The position numbers and the translations under genes are program-made. From Microbacteriaceae bacterium (lineage in GTDB: Bacteria; Actinomycetota; Actinomycetes; Actinomycetales; Microbacteriaceae), in NCBI GenBank assembly GCA_025465095.1, contig JAODME010000018.1, positions 1 to 59,698 of the forward strand: DNA of 59,698 nucleotides, in the 5' to 3' direction. The notes under the pieces were generated by a model, which was not told the DNA's origin, ran no database searches, and saw only the letters and a program-made list of their open reading frames with translations. Numbering within the stretch: position 1 is the stretch's first letter; every line of letters begins with the position of its first letter. Positions 41,125 to 49,340 of the stretch are shown one piece after another.

Positions 41125-43440
41125 TCAGCGCGGTGGGGGGTCAGGGTCGTTCAGTGCCTGGCGATGGTCGGGTGCGTCCAGTGCGAGACGCAACTGAGCA
41201 AGTAATTCCGAGCGGTTGGCTGCACCGAGTCGGCGGCGAATTCGGGCGATGTGGTGCTCTACGGTACGTGGGGAGATGAAGATCGACTCACCGATCTCAC
41301 CGTACGTCTTGCCTTCGAGGACGAGCCGGGCGACCTCGCGCTCCCGCGCGCTCAGTCCGGAATCGTCCCTCGCGCTGGCAGCACCTACACGGACCACCGG
41401 TAGCGGCTCGGTAGGCGGGGCGGCCGCACGGGCGGTGCCGGCAATGCTTGGATGAAGATCGCGCGCACATGCGAGAAGGCGTGCCATGTCCCGACGCTCT
41501 TCGGTGCGCGGTGCGGCGTGCCCTGCCAACCGCGAACCATCCCAGGTCAAGCCCACCGAAGCGAGCCCGCGGGCGGCGCTTTCCACGGTGGCGACGTCGA
41601 AATTTCCCGCGAGCACGGAGACCCACGCCTTGCCCGCGGTCGCCAGCACCGAGGCCAGATGACTGTGCGCGGAGGCGCGCACGAGTGCAGTCGCGTGAGG
41701 CGCGAGTTCGTTCGGCCGCTCGGTGAGAATCGCGGCCTGGACCGAGCACCAGTGCAACGGTATGGACCACAGCGGTGGGTCGCCGAGCCGCGCTAGCAAA
41801 CCCCACGCGTCCGACAGATGAGTTTCAAGCGACTCCGAGTCCCGAAGGCGGGTCGCGGCGATAAGCAACTCCCCCAGAGGAAGCATGCTGTACAGGTCCA
41901 CGGGCACGTGCAGAACAGTCTCGCGTGCCCGCTGCCATCCGCGCACGAGGCCAGGGGCGTCGTCGGCGCGGCGCGCGATTCCCACTTCGAGTGCACGCAG
42001 CAGCATCTCGTCACGCGGGGCAAGACCAGCAGCACCCCTGGTTGCTTCGGTGACCGCCTGGCGCGCTCCATCCGGTTGATCTCCCAGCATTGACACCCAT
42101 GCCCGCAGGAGCAGAAGCCGCGGGCGGGCGGGCGGGCCGCCTTGGTTGCCCTCCAATGCGCTGTCGATGACCGACTCGGCGACCTCGAGTTTCCCGCTGT
42201 GCAACGCGACGAGGACCGCCAGAACCGCCGGGATTTCGGGAAGCGGGGCGTTCACCCCCGAAGCGGTCATCATGTCGGAGGCTCGAATGAGTGCGGGCAG
42301 CACGCGGGCGTTCCGCCCGTTGAGCGAATCGCGGACCCCCTGCGCCATGAGCGTGGTCGCGACCGTCCTGAGCGTCGGCGAGCCGCCCTGGCCCGCGGCC
42401 TCGAACATGCGCTCGGCTCCCTCCCTGTCGCCGGCCCCGATCATCGCGAGAGCGGCGAGTTCTGCTGAGGACCCGACTCTGGCCGCGCCCAGCCAGCGGT
42501 ATATCTCCGCACTTCGCGCCATCATCCCCCGCCTCGCCCAGACTGCAGCTGCCACGTCGACGCCGCGCACGAGATCGGGCGGATGCTCGTGGGAGAGGAG
42601 GTCGTCGACGATGCGTGCTGCGCCGTCGAGATCGCCGGCCGCTGACGCCGCCTGCGCGCGACGGGCAGCCGTGGAAAGAAGGTCGGATCCCGCGGCACCC
42701 GCCTCGTCATACAAAGCAGAGGCCAGGACGGGTTCCGTGGGCAGAACCGCGTCGGCAGCCCGTTCAAGGGCATCCGCTATTCGTTGGTCTTTCAGCCCGC
42801 TTTGCGCCAGCCCTCTTGCGACCTTGTCGAGCGGCCGGCCGCCGGAAACCAAGGCATCGACAAGCGCCCGTTGAAGCGCCCGCACCCGATAGGCCGGAGC
42901 GGCCTCGATCACAGACTGCCGCATCAGCGGGACGAGGTCCCCGTCTGGTAGAAGTAGTCTGTCCGCGCACGCCTGAGCCACGAGCTTACCGATGCTTCCC
43001 CTGAGATGCGTCAGTTGTTGTGGCATCGGTCCGGACAGCTCGAATCCGATGGCGAGGGCGAGCATGAGCTCAAACAACGTGTCGTCGATTTCGTGCAACT
43101 CGAGGGCGACCCTGTCGATCACCGCCCGCGGGTTGAGCTGATCTGCGAGTCCATGGCGACCGTCTTTCCTGGCTGTTTGCAAGAGCAGACGGACAAGCCA
43201 GGGCAGCCCACCCGTCAGCTCGGCCACCCGGTCCACGAGTTGCGCAGGGGCGGCGCCACCCAGAGCCGATGCCGCCTGGGCTGCGATCGCCCCGCGCGAA
43301 AGCGGCGCTGCTTCGTCAACGCCCGAGGCGCCCGGATCTACTCCCGGTGATCGCGGGGGCGTAGCGCTGTCGGGCGGCTCCACGGCTGCAATGCCTCCGG
43401 TCGAGCGCGAGGATTCAGCGCGCGGTGAATTCGCAGGCAC
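41125..43440 (-). CDS. LuxR-family transcriptional regulator without visible ATPase domain
   Basis: A 771-residue protein with a C-terminal LuxR helix-turn-helix (about 700-765: LSAREREVARLVLEGKTYGEIGE, then SPRTVEHHIARIRRRLGAANR) and a long helical TPR-like middle, as in large MalT/LAL regulators. Those normally start with a P-loop NTPase. Here the first 50 residues are a linker, and sequence resembling only the lid end of that domain follows (ELTGGLPWLVRLLLQ); no Walker A or B is seen. GTG 43440 is preceded by GGAGG and lies 4 bases after the Hsp70 stop, supporting this start. Confidence 0.82.
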   Translation of the reverse strand: MPANSPRAESSRSTGGIAAVEPPDSATPPRSPGVDPGASGVDEAAPLSRGAIAAQAASALGGAAPAQLVDRVAELTGGLPWLVRLLLQTARKDGRHGLADQLNPRAVIDRVALELHEIDDTLFELMLALAIGFELSGPMPQQLTHLRGSIGKLVAQACADRLLLPDGDLVPLMRQSVIEAAPAYRVRALQRALVDALVSGGRPLDKVARGLAQSGLKDQRIADALERAADAVLPTEPVLASALYDEAGAAGSDLLSTAARRAQAASAAGDLDGAARIVDDLLSHEHPPDLVRGVDVAAAVWARRGMMARSAEIYRWLGAARVGSSAELAALAMIGAGDREGAERMFEAAGQGGSPTLRTVATTLMAQGVRDSLNGRNARVLPALIRASDMMTASGVNAPLPEIPAVLAVLVALHSGKLEVAESVIDSALEGNQGGPPARPRLLLLRAWVSMLGDQPDGARQAVTEATRGAAGLAPRDEMLLRALEVGIARRADDAPGLVRGWQRARETVLHVPVDLYSMLPLGELLIAATRLRDSESLETHLSDAWGLLARLGDPPLWSIPLHWCSVQAAILTERPNELAPHATALVRASAHSHLASVLATAGKAWVSVLAGNFDVATVESAARGLASVGLTWDGSRLAGHAAPRTEERRDMARLLACARDLHPSIAGTARAAAPPTEPLPVVRVGAASARDDSGLSAREREVARLVLEGKTYGEIGESIFISPRTVEHHIARIRRRLGAANRSELLAQLRLALDAPDHRQALNDPDPPPR

Positions 43441-43444
43441 TGGG

Positions 43445-45298
43445 TCACGCCTCCGGCGTGAGTTGGGGTGATTCCTCGGGTGGCGACGGTGAAGGCTCCG
43501 GCGAGGCGTCCGGGGTCGGTACCGGCGTCGGGGTGGGGTCCGGAGTCGGAGTGGGATCCGGAGTTGGAGTGGGATCCGGAGTCGGAGTCGGAGTGGGAGT
43601 CGGAGTGGGATCCGGAGTCGGAGTCGGGGTCGGGGTGGGGGTGGGGTCAGGCGTCGGATCCGGGGGTGGAACAGGCCTCGGCGAGGGACTCACCGGCCCC
43701 GATGAAGTAGGCGGCGTGGTCGGGGTCGTTCCAGCAGAGACCGCCGTCGGAGCCTCTGGTGATCTACGGTTCGAATAGGGTCGAGCGATGGCGCTGGGCT
43801 CAGGGGCAGGAGCACCGGACCGCAACGCCGGAGGCGTGATCACGTCGGCTTGCGGGTCCTTATTCGTCGTCCCCACGACCGGTAGCTTCGTCGCCTTCTT
43901 GTCGGGTCCGGGGGTCAGCTTATCGTCGGTCCACAGGTCCATCTTTGCGCCGCTGCCGTCGGCCTGGGCCTCGGGGCCGAGTGCATCGAAACCGGTCGAG
44001 GTTTGCCACACCGCGCCTGTCACCGCGAGTGCGGCGGCGATCGTCGCCGCCGCCGCGAACCGCGACCACACGAGAGGCGGAGTCGATCGGGCTGCCCCGG
44101 ATGCGTTGGGGACGAAAGGAGCCACGCCGGCACCCCCAGGACGGGTTGGAATCGGCGGTGCCGAAGAACTGTCGGCTACGTCATCCCACCCCTCGGCGAT
44201 CGTTTCGACGGCGGTGCCGAGTAATGAGGCGGAGGAGTAGGCCGCCCCGAGCGATATCGCGGCCTTCGGGTCGGCATCGATCGCGATCGGCTTGGTCAAC
44301 TCCTCCGAGAGCAGTTCGGCGATTAGCGGAATGCGGGATGAACCGCCGATAAGCAGTATCGATGCGAGGTCATCCGGCTTCACTTTCGCGTTTCGCATCG
44401 CCTGTTCGAGCGCTTCAATGGTCTCCCGAACGGCCCCGTCGATCATCGCCTCGAACTCCGATCGAACGAGTCGCACCTGAGTCTGCACCCCGGGAAGGAA
44501 CACCGGTATCGTCGCCTCGGAATCGAAGGAGAGAGCCTCCTTCGCTTCGACGCACTCTCGGCGCACGCGCGAGAGCGCAAGCAATACCGCCGGGTCACCG
44601 GTGTCCAGGCTCGAAAAGGAGCCTCCAACGCTCGCAGCCACATGACCAAACACCGCCTGGTCGAAGTCTGCGCCGCCCAGGTGTTCGATCCCTCCGGCAC
44701 CGCCGAGCACCTCGAACGTCTTCGCTCCGCTCTTTCTCAAGAATGCGATGTCGAAAGTGCCGCCTCCGAGATCGTAGACGGCGATCACACTGCCGACGCT
44801 GACTCGTTCCTGCGTGGCGTAGTGAAGCGCCGCAGCCTCCGGCTCGGCGAGCAGCGTGACATCGGCCAGACCCACTTCGGCGAGCGCCTGCTGGACCAGG
44901 CCGCACTTGTACTCACCCCAGCTCGCCGGCACCGAGAGCGTGATCGCTGTCGGGGGCGCCGCCTCCTGCCCCTCGACGCGGTCGACGACCCAACGTGCCA
45001 TGATCGCGTAGATGTCCTCCGGCGCGACTAGGAGGTCCCCGACCACGATCGGGACAGCGTCCCCCACGCGCCGCTTGAACTCGCGCACCACGCCGCCTGG
45101 CCGGCCCACGCCGCGACGTTCTGCAGCCTCTCCGACGAGCACCTGCCCGTCGTCGCCCAGAAATATCACAGAGGGGACGGCGCCACTGTGGATGCCCAGA
45201 TTCACCGTCTGCGGAACCGGAACCTTTCGGCCGCCGAGCCGGGCGATCGCTGCGGCCGTGAAACTTGTTCCGATATCTATTCCGAGAACGTATGCCAT
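43445..45298 (-). CDS. membrane-anchored Hsp70-family protein with Pro/Thr tail
   Basis: A 617-residue protein. Residues 1-370 are an Hsp70 nucleotide-binding domain: phosphate-1 GIDIGTSFTA, IAVYDLGGGTFDIA for phosphate-2, and LLIGGSSRIPLI for the adenosine motif. The canonical substrate-binding domain is absent. Instead there is a linker, one transmembrane helix at about 409-428 (FAAAATIAAALAVTGAVW) and a 130-residue tail of PTPDPTP repeats that would project through the wall. ATG 45298 has AGGGAAG upstream; an in-frame extension to 45472 is not Hsp70-like. It heads the LuxR-IniB-dynamin series. It may act as a membrane stress sensor or scaffold rather than a classical chaperone. Confidence 0.85.
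   Translation of the reverse strand: MAYVLGIDIGTSFTAAAIARLGGRKVPVPQTVNLGIHSGAVPSVIFLGDDGQVLVGEAAERRGVGRPGGVVREFKRRVGDAVPIVVGDLLVAPEDIYAIMARWVVDRVEGQEAAPPTAITLSVPASWGEYKCGLVQQALAEVGLADVTLLAEPEAAALHYATQERVSVGSVIAVYDLGGGTFDIAFLRKSGAKTFEVLGGAGGIEHLGGADFDQAVFGHVAASVGGSFSSLDTGDPAVLLALSRVRRECVEAKEALSFDSEATIPVFLPGVQTQVRLVRSEFEAMIDGAVRETIEALEQAMRNAKVKPDDLASILLIGGSSRIPLIAELLSEELTKPIAIDADPKAAISLGAAYSSASLLGTAVETIAEGWDDVADSSSAPPIPTRPGGAGVAPFVPNASGAARSTPPLVWSRFAAAATIAAALAVTGAVWQTSTGFDALGPEAQADGSGAKMDLWTDDKLTPGPDKKATKLPVVGTTNKDPQADVITPPALRSGAPAPEPSAIARPYSNRRSPEAPTAVSAGTTPTTPPTSSGPVSPSPRPVPPPDPTPDPTPTPTPTPTPDPTPTPTPTPTPDPTPTPDPTPTPDPTPTPVPTPDASPEPSPSPPEESPQLTPEA
43491..43690 (-). repeat. 6/18-bp low-complexity repeats coding the Hsp70 Pro/Thr tail
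   Basis: Imperfect GGAGTC/GGGGTC and GTGGGATCCGGA units repeat here, giving alternating Pro-Thr and Pro-Asp residues. Such DNA is slippage-prone, so tail length probably varies between strains. Confidence 0.8.
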
Positions 45299-45697
45299 GT
45301 CTTCCCTAGACGATCTCGTTCGATCGCCGCAATCACTGTTCGAGTCGATGATGCTTAGGTCGTTCCCCCGCCCACTACCCTCTTCTTGGCCATCGATGCT
45401 GTCAAGGTGTTGACAGCGCGTTCCGGTGGACGGTCTTGAAATCGTGGCAAGAGCAACGTGCTCCGCCACCACCCAGCCGGACCCGGTGAGAGGGTGGCGG
45501 TGGCGGTGGCGGTGGCCCGAAAGTCAACGAAAGCCCCCTCTTTCCCCCCCTCTCCCGCCGAAGCGGTCGAATCCCCCTTCCTTCGACGAGACATGAGGCC
45601 CTACACTCGCCCCGTCGGGCGCTGCGGCCCCATCTCAGAGGTGATCGACCGTTCTGGCTTGGCTTCATATTCGGGTGAAGAAGCGAGGAAATCGGCA
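45299..45697. other. 399-base divergent region hsp70-like / scyD-like
   Basis: It holds the control signals of both units. A perfect palindrome is at 45398-45417 (separate entry). A run of four GGTGGC-type hexamers is near 45491-45514, and the GAGGAA ribosome site of the ScyD gene is at its end. No gene is convincing within it. Confidence 0.5.
45398..45417. promoter_or_regulatory. perfect palindrome upstream of hsp70-like gene
   Basis: GCTGTCAA-GGTG-TTGACAGC: two 8-bp arms around 4 bases. Each strand carries a consensus TTGACA (plus 45410-45415, minus 45405-45400), so it could be an operator overlapping two divergent -35 boxes; neither has a good -10 at normal spacing. It is 100 bases before the Hsp70 start. 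It is not the HspR HAIR or CIRCE sequence. Confidence 0.55.
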
Positions 45698-47020
45698 ATG
45701 AACCGTTCACGATGGGCTCTTGGCGGAGCCGGGGTGGCCGCAGTCGCCGTGGCGATGGCCGGACCGATGCCACTCGCGGTTGCACACGGCGGAGAGGGAT
45801 CGTCCGTCCATCGCGTGGTCACAGAGGGCTTGGACAATCCGCGACAGATTACCTGGACCTCCGACGGCGGGTCGCTGGTCGTCGCGGAGGCTGGTCGCGG
45901 AGGCGACCAGTGTTCCGAGGTGGGCTGCATGGGAAAGACGGGCGCGCTCACCCTGATCGACGAGCCGCACTCCGGCTCGCCTGGCATAGCGACTCAGGTG
46001 GAGGGGTTCGTTTCGAGCGCGGCACCGGACGGCTCGTTCGCCATTGGCAGCAACGGTGCCGACTCCCTGCAGAGCGTGGAGGAGGGGTTTATAGTGGCGG
46101 GCACCCCCCTTGGCGGTCAGCCCCCGGTCGACGGTGCCCTTCTGGTGGCGTTCCCGGCAGCTCCGGACGAGGGGTTCCCCGATTCGGAGATCATCGCCTT
46201 CGCGAACCTGCAGGCGGCAGAGGAGGAGCAGAACCCGGATGGCGCGCAAATCGAGAGCAACCCGTACGCGGCCCTGTTCGTCGACCCGACGCCGAAGGGT
46301 GACCCCGGCGTAGACGGATACGCGCTTGTCGCGGATGCCGCGGCGAACACGGTGTGGAAGGTGGAACCTGACCTGAGCTACCAGCCTCCTGCGGAGTTCA
46401 ATTGCTTCGAAGACGCGGCCACCCCACCTGGTTACGAATGTTTTTCAGTCGAGATCACCGTCTTCGCGACCTATCCGACTACCGCGAACCCCGACGGATC
46501 AGATGACTTGGACGGCCCGCCCGAGTTTGTGCCGACTAGCCTCGCAACCGATGCGCACGGCAACGTGTACGTCGGAGGGTTGGGCTCGGAGATAGCCGGT
46601 GCAGCATCCGTCGTGAAATACGACTCGGACGGTGACGAGGAGGCGCGATGGGGTGGATTCACCGCAATCACCGGGATCGCCGTCGACCACAAGAGCCTGT
46701 TCGTGTCGCAGCTTTTTGGATCGGAGGCTCCTCTGCCTGAGGGCGAGACACCACAGGACGAGGCGCCCACCACGGGCACGGTGCCAGGCCAGGTAGTCAA
46801 GTTGAATGAGTCCGGGGAGCACGGCAAACGATGGGCGATCGACGTGCCGCTGCCCGCGGGCCTGGCCAGCGACGGAAGCCACGTCTACGCTTCGGTCAAC
46901 AGCATCGCGCCTGCGGAAGGTGTCGCCGACGGGCCATTCGGACCGGTCGGCGGGGGGGCCGTCTGGGAACTGGACTTTTCGGATGCCTACGAGGTGGAGC
47001 CTGTGAACGCCTCGGAGTAG
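45698..47020 (+). CDS. secreted ScyD/ScyE-family protein
   Basis: A 440-residue exported protein with a signal peptide (about 1-29, ending PLAVAHG). A propeller-like domain of the ScyD/ScyE family follows: VTEGLDNPRQITWTSDGGSL, GYALVADAAANTVWKV, PTSLATDAHGNVYVGGL and GFTAITGIAVDHKSLFVSQL. The family is named from scytonemin genes, but in actinobacteria its role is unknown. ATG 45698 has GAGGAA upstream. The last 34 bases overlap the SemiSWEET gene on the other strand. Confidence 0.85.
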   Translation: MNRSRWALGGAGVAAVAVAMAGPMPLAVAHGGEGSSVHRVVTEGLDNPRQITWTSDGGSLVVAEAGRGGDQCSEVGCMGKTGALTLIDEPHSGSPGIATQVEGFVSSAAPDGSFAIGSNGADSLQSVEEGFIVAGTPLGGQPPVDGALLVAFPAAPDEGFPDSEIIAFANLQAAEEEQNPDGAQIESNPYAALFVDPTPKGDPGVDGYALVADAAANTVWKVEPDLSYQPPAEFNCFEDAATPPGYECFSVEITVFATYPTTANPDGSDDLDGPPEFVPTSLATDAHGNVYVGGLGSEIAGAASVVKYDSDGDEEARWGGFTAITGIAVDHKSLFVSQLFGSEAPLPEGETPQDEAPTTGTVPGQVVKLNESGEHGKRWAIDVPLPAGLASDGSHVYASVNSIAPAEGVADGPFGPVGGGAVWELDFSDAYEVEPVNASE

Positions 47021-47472
47021 GGCGACAGGAGAATCGGTATGGCGCCGGTCGCAGTGGAGCTTCCCGGGCCTGAAGCGCCGGCAATCGGCACCGTCCCTGT
47101 CGCAACGATCGGCACTGACCCGGTCGTGGTGATCACCGATAGCGATTCGGTCATGGTCGAGATGATCGACGTCGACTTCGTCAGGGGCGGAAGCAGTCGG
47201 CCACGCCGCACCACGATGATGGTCGCGATCGAGAGGGGGAAGCTGATGAGGCTCGGTGCCATCACCCAGAAGGATTCGCTCAGCACCCCGAACACTCCCC
47301 ACAGAAGGTAGCTGGCTGCCGACAACCACTGGGTGGTTTCGGACACACCGGCGAGCTTCACCGCGTCATTCCGGTTCTGCCATGTGATTCGCGCCTGCGG
47401 CACCCACATGAAGATGGCGAAGACCGTGGCAATGAACCCGATCACGTTCACGAGCAGGGCGGTGATGTCCAT
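46987..47472 (-). CDS. SemiSWEET/PQ-loop transporter-like protein
   Basis: A 161-residue protein. Its first 95 residues form three transmembrane helices with a PQ-loop (FMWVPQARITWQNRN, then SETTQWLSAASYLLWGVFG), the fold of bacterial SemiSWEET sugar transporters, which act as dimers. After the third helix is an unusual 65-residue Ser/Thr/Pro/Gly-rich tail. ATG 47472 was chosen because it leads straight into the first helix. The tail's last codons overlap the convergent ScyD gene. Confidence 0.82.
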   Translation of the reverse strand: MDITALLVNVIGFIATVFAIFMWVPQARITWQNRNDAVKLAGVSETTQWLSAASYLLWGVFGVLSESFWVMAPSLISFPLSIATIIVVRRGRLLPPLTKSTSIISTMTESLSVITTTGSVPIVATGTVPIAGASGPGSSTATGAIPILLSPYSEAFTGSTS

Positions 47473-47600
47473 TCCGGGCGCGCTGTCTTTCTGACGGTCC
47501 GCGGGAGAGCCCCGAATGGACTGAATTGCAAGGGCACCGATGGTGCCTTGGTCATCATAAGTACACGGAATGGCGAATGTCCACCTGTCTTGACGGCGCG

Positions 47601-49262
47601 TCATCCTCGCCGAGGACCCACGGTCATCGCCGCAACTTCCTTCGGTCGCGGGTGCCGGTAATCGCCGTTTTCCACAACGCCGGAAACCCACCTCAGCTCG
47701 AGTCCTCGCGGGGTGTCAGCGAGGCTCGCTAAGCAGTTATCGAACAGCGGTCCTTTCACCCCTGACCAGCGGAACGGCGCATCGGGAACTCTCGCCGAGC
47801 GTGCCAGTCGGGCACTGAGCTTCGTCGCGATTCCGTAGGCGACAACTGCGTTGAAGGTTCGCAACACAATCTGCAGCGGGTTCCGGATGGGTGAGCATAC
47901 CGCCTGGATGACCCGGCTGCCCGTCGTTCTCTCCACCTCCGAGAGGTACGAGAAGTGCACGTCCCCGGAGAGGAAGGTGACGGTCTCAGGCGCGGAACCT
48001 CTCTTGCCATCCGCCACTTCGACGGCCATCGCCGCCACCTGCTGGAAGCTACGCTGGAACGCTCCCCAGTGCTCGAGGTCGAACGCCTGACGGAGTCGTT
48101 CACCGAGTCGCGCCGCGAATCTGCCCCAAGCGCCCTCGGAGATCGCCTCATTCCAGGACTCCAGGTGGTGCAGCCCGGGAGGAAGCAGGAAAGGCAGGGA
48201 CGTGCCGACGAGCAGGTGCCGGAACCCGCCACCGAGCATCCGGTCGTTCAGCCAGGCGACCTCCTCGTCATCGAGCAATGCGCGTCGTGACGGTTCAAGC
48301 ACCCGGGCAGCCCTCGAGTCGAGCACAATCAGACGCGAACCGCCGATGTCGCGGCAGAAGCTCCAGCGGTAGCTCGTCGGCTCCCTATCGCATCGCTCGG
48401 CGAACTCGTCGAGCACGTCGCTCAGGTCGACTTCGCCCTGGGCGTCGTCGGCCGCGATTCGTCGCCAGATCTCGTCGCCCGCGCGCTCTTCGGGCGAAAG
48501 GTTCCCGAGGTGCTGGTAGACCCAGTAGGAGGCGAGCCCGGCCACGATGCGCCCGTGCCACCAGGGCTTGCGCTCCATCCGCCGCTTCCAGCTGAGGGAG
48601 GCGTTCCAGTCATCGCGAACGTCGTGGTCGTCGAAGATCATCGCCATGGGAACCGTCGACATCAACCACCTGTTCATCTCGTCCGACCACGCGAGGCTGT
48701 AGAGGTGCGCATACTCTTCAAAGTCGGCCAATTCCTTGCCGGGTCCTCGTTTCATGTCGCGGCGGGTGCGAATGAACTCCTGCATCGCCTTGCTGGTCAC
48801 GTCGGCGTAGACCTGGTCTCCGAGCAGCAGGATCAGGTCCGGTCGTTCGCCGCCGCCCGCGGACAGCTGCAGCGCGTACGATCTAAGGGCGTCCACCCCG
48901 TGAGTGCCGGTCCCGATCTTGTCGTGGGGCACGCTCGTGCGGCAGGACCCGAACGACATCCGCAGTGCCTTATCGGGCCGCAGCGTCGAGATGACGGACT
49001 TCGGCAGATCCGAGTCCGGGTCTGGCCAGACCCGCGTGCCGTCGATCCGCACGGTGTAGGGAAGCACGTCACCCGGTTCCAGCCCTTCGACGTGAACGAG
49101 GGCGTAGTGGTGCCCGTGTGCGGCGAAGGCCCTCGCTGACCAGGACCGGTTGCCCGCGTTCACCTCCACCGTTCCCGAGCCCCGAATCTCGAACCAGATG
49201 CTGGCCGAGACATAGTCGACGTGTCGCATGATGGGCCCGAGGACCAGCGCAGAAGTGGTCAT
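47601..49262 (-). CDS. PhoD-like phosphatase/metallophosphoesterase
   Basis: A 553-residue protein of the alkaline phosphatase D group. An N-terminal Ig-like domain (about 1-95) precedes the metallophosphatase core, marked by MSFGSCRTS, LLGDQVYAD, MIFDDHDVRDDWN and FLSGDVHFSYL. No signal peptide is seen, so it may be cytoplasmic like other actinobacterial PhoD-like paralogues, with phosphodiester or phosphomonoester substrates unknown. It starts at ATG 49262. It is on the same strand as the PHP gene, 78 bases downstream of it. Confidence 0.88.
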   Translation of the reverse strand: MTTSALVLGPIMRHVDYVSASIWFEIRGSGTVEVNAGNRSWSARAFAAHGHHYALVHVEGLEPGDVLPYTVRIDGTRVWPDPDSDLPKSVISTLRPDKALRMSFGSCRTSVPHDKIGTGTHGVDALRSYALQLSAGGGERPDLILLLGDQVYADVTSKAMQEFIRTRRDMKRGPGKELADFEEYAHLYSLAWSDEMNRWLMSTVPMAMIFDDHDVRDDWNASLSWKRRMERKPWWHGRIVAGLASYWVYQHLGNLSPEERAGDEIWRRIAADDAQGEVDLSDVLDEFAERCDREPTSYRWSFCRDIGGSRLIVLDSRAARVLEPSRRALLDDEEVAWLNDRMLGGGFRHLLVGTSLPFLLPPGLHHLESWNEAISEGAWGRFAARLGERLRQAFDLEHWGAFQRSFQQVAAMAVEVADGKRGSAPETVTFLSGDVHFSYLSEVERTTGSRVIQAVCSPIRNPLQIVLRTFNAVVAYGIATKLSARLARSARVPDAPFRWSGVKGPLFDNCLASLADTPRGLELRWVSGVVENGDYRHPRPKEVAAMTVGPRRG

Positions 49263-49340
49263 GACACAGTTCTAGCCCTCACGCGCGGCTACGGCTACGC
49301 CCAGGGCGATTGTGGGGGCCGGGCCGGAGGAGCAGGATAC

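Noticed and set aside
43425-43778. Plus-strand Gly/Val/Ser repeat frame
   Set aside because: Antisense reading of the DNA coding the Hsp70 Pro/Thr tail; no start context or domain.
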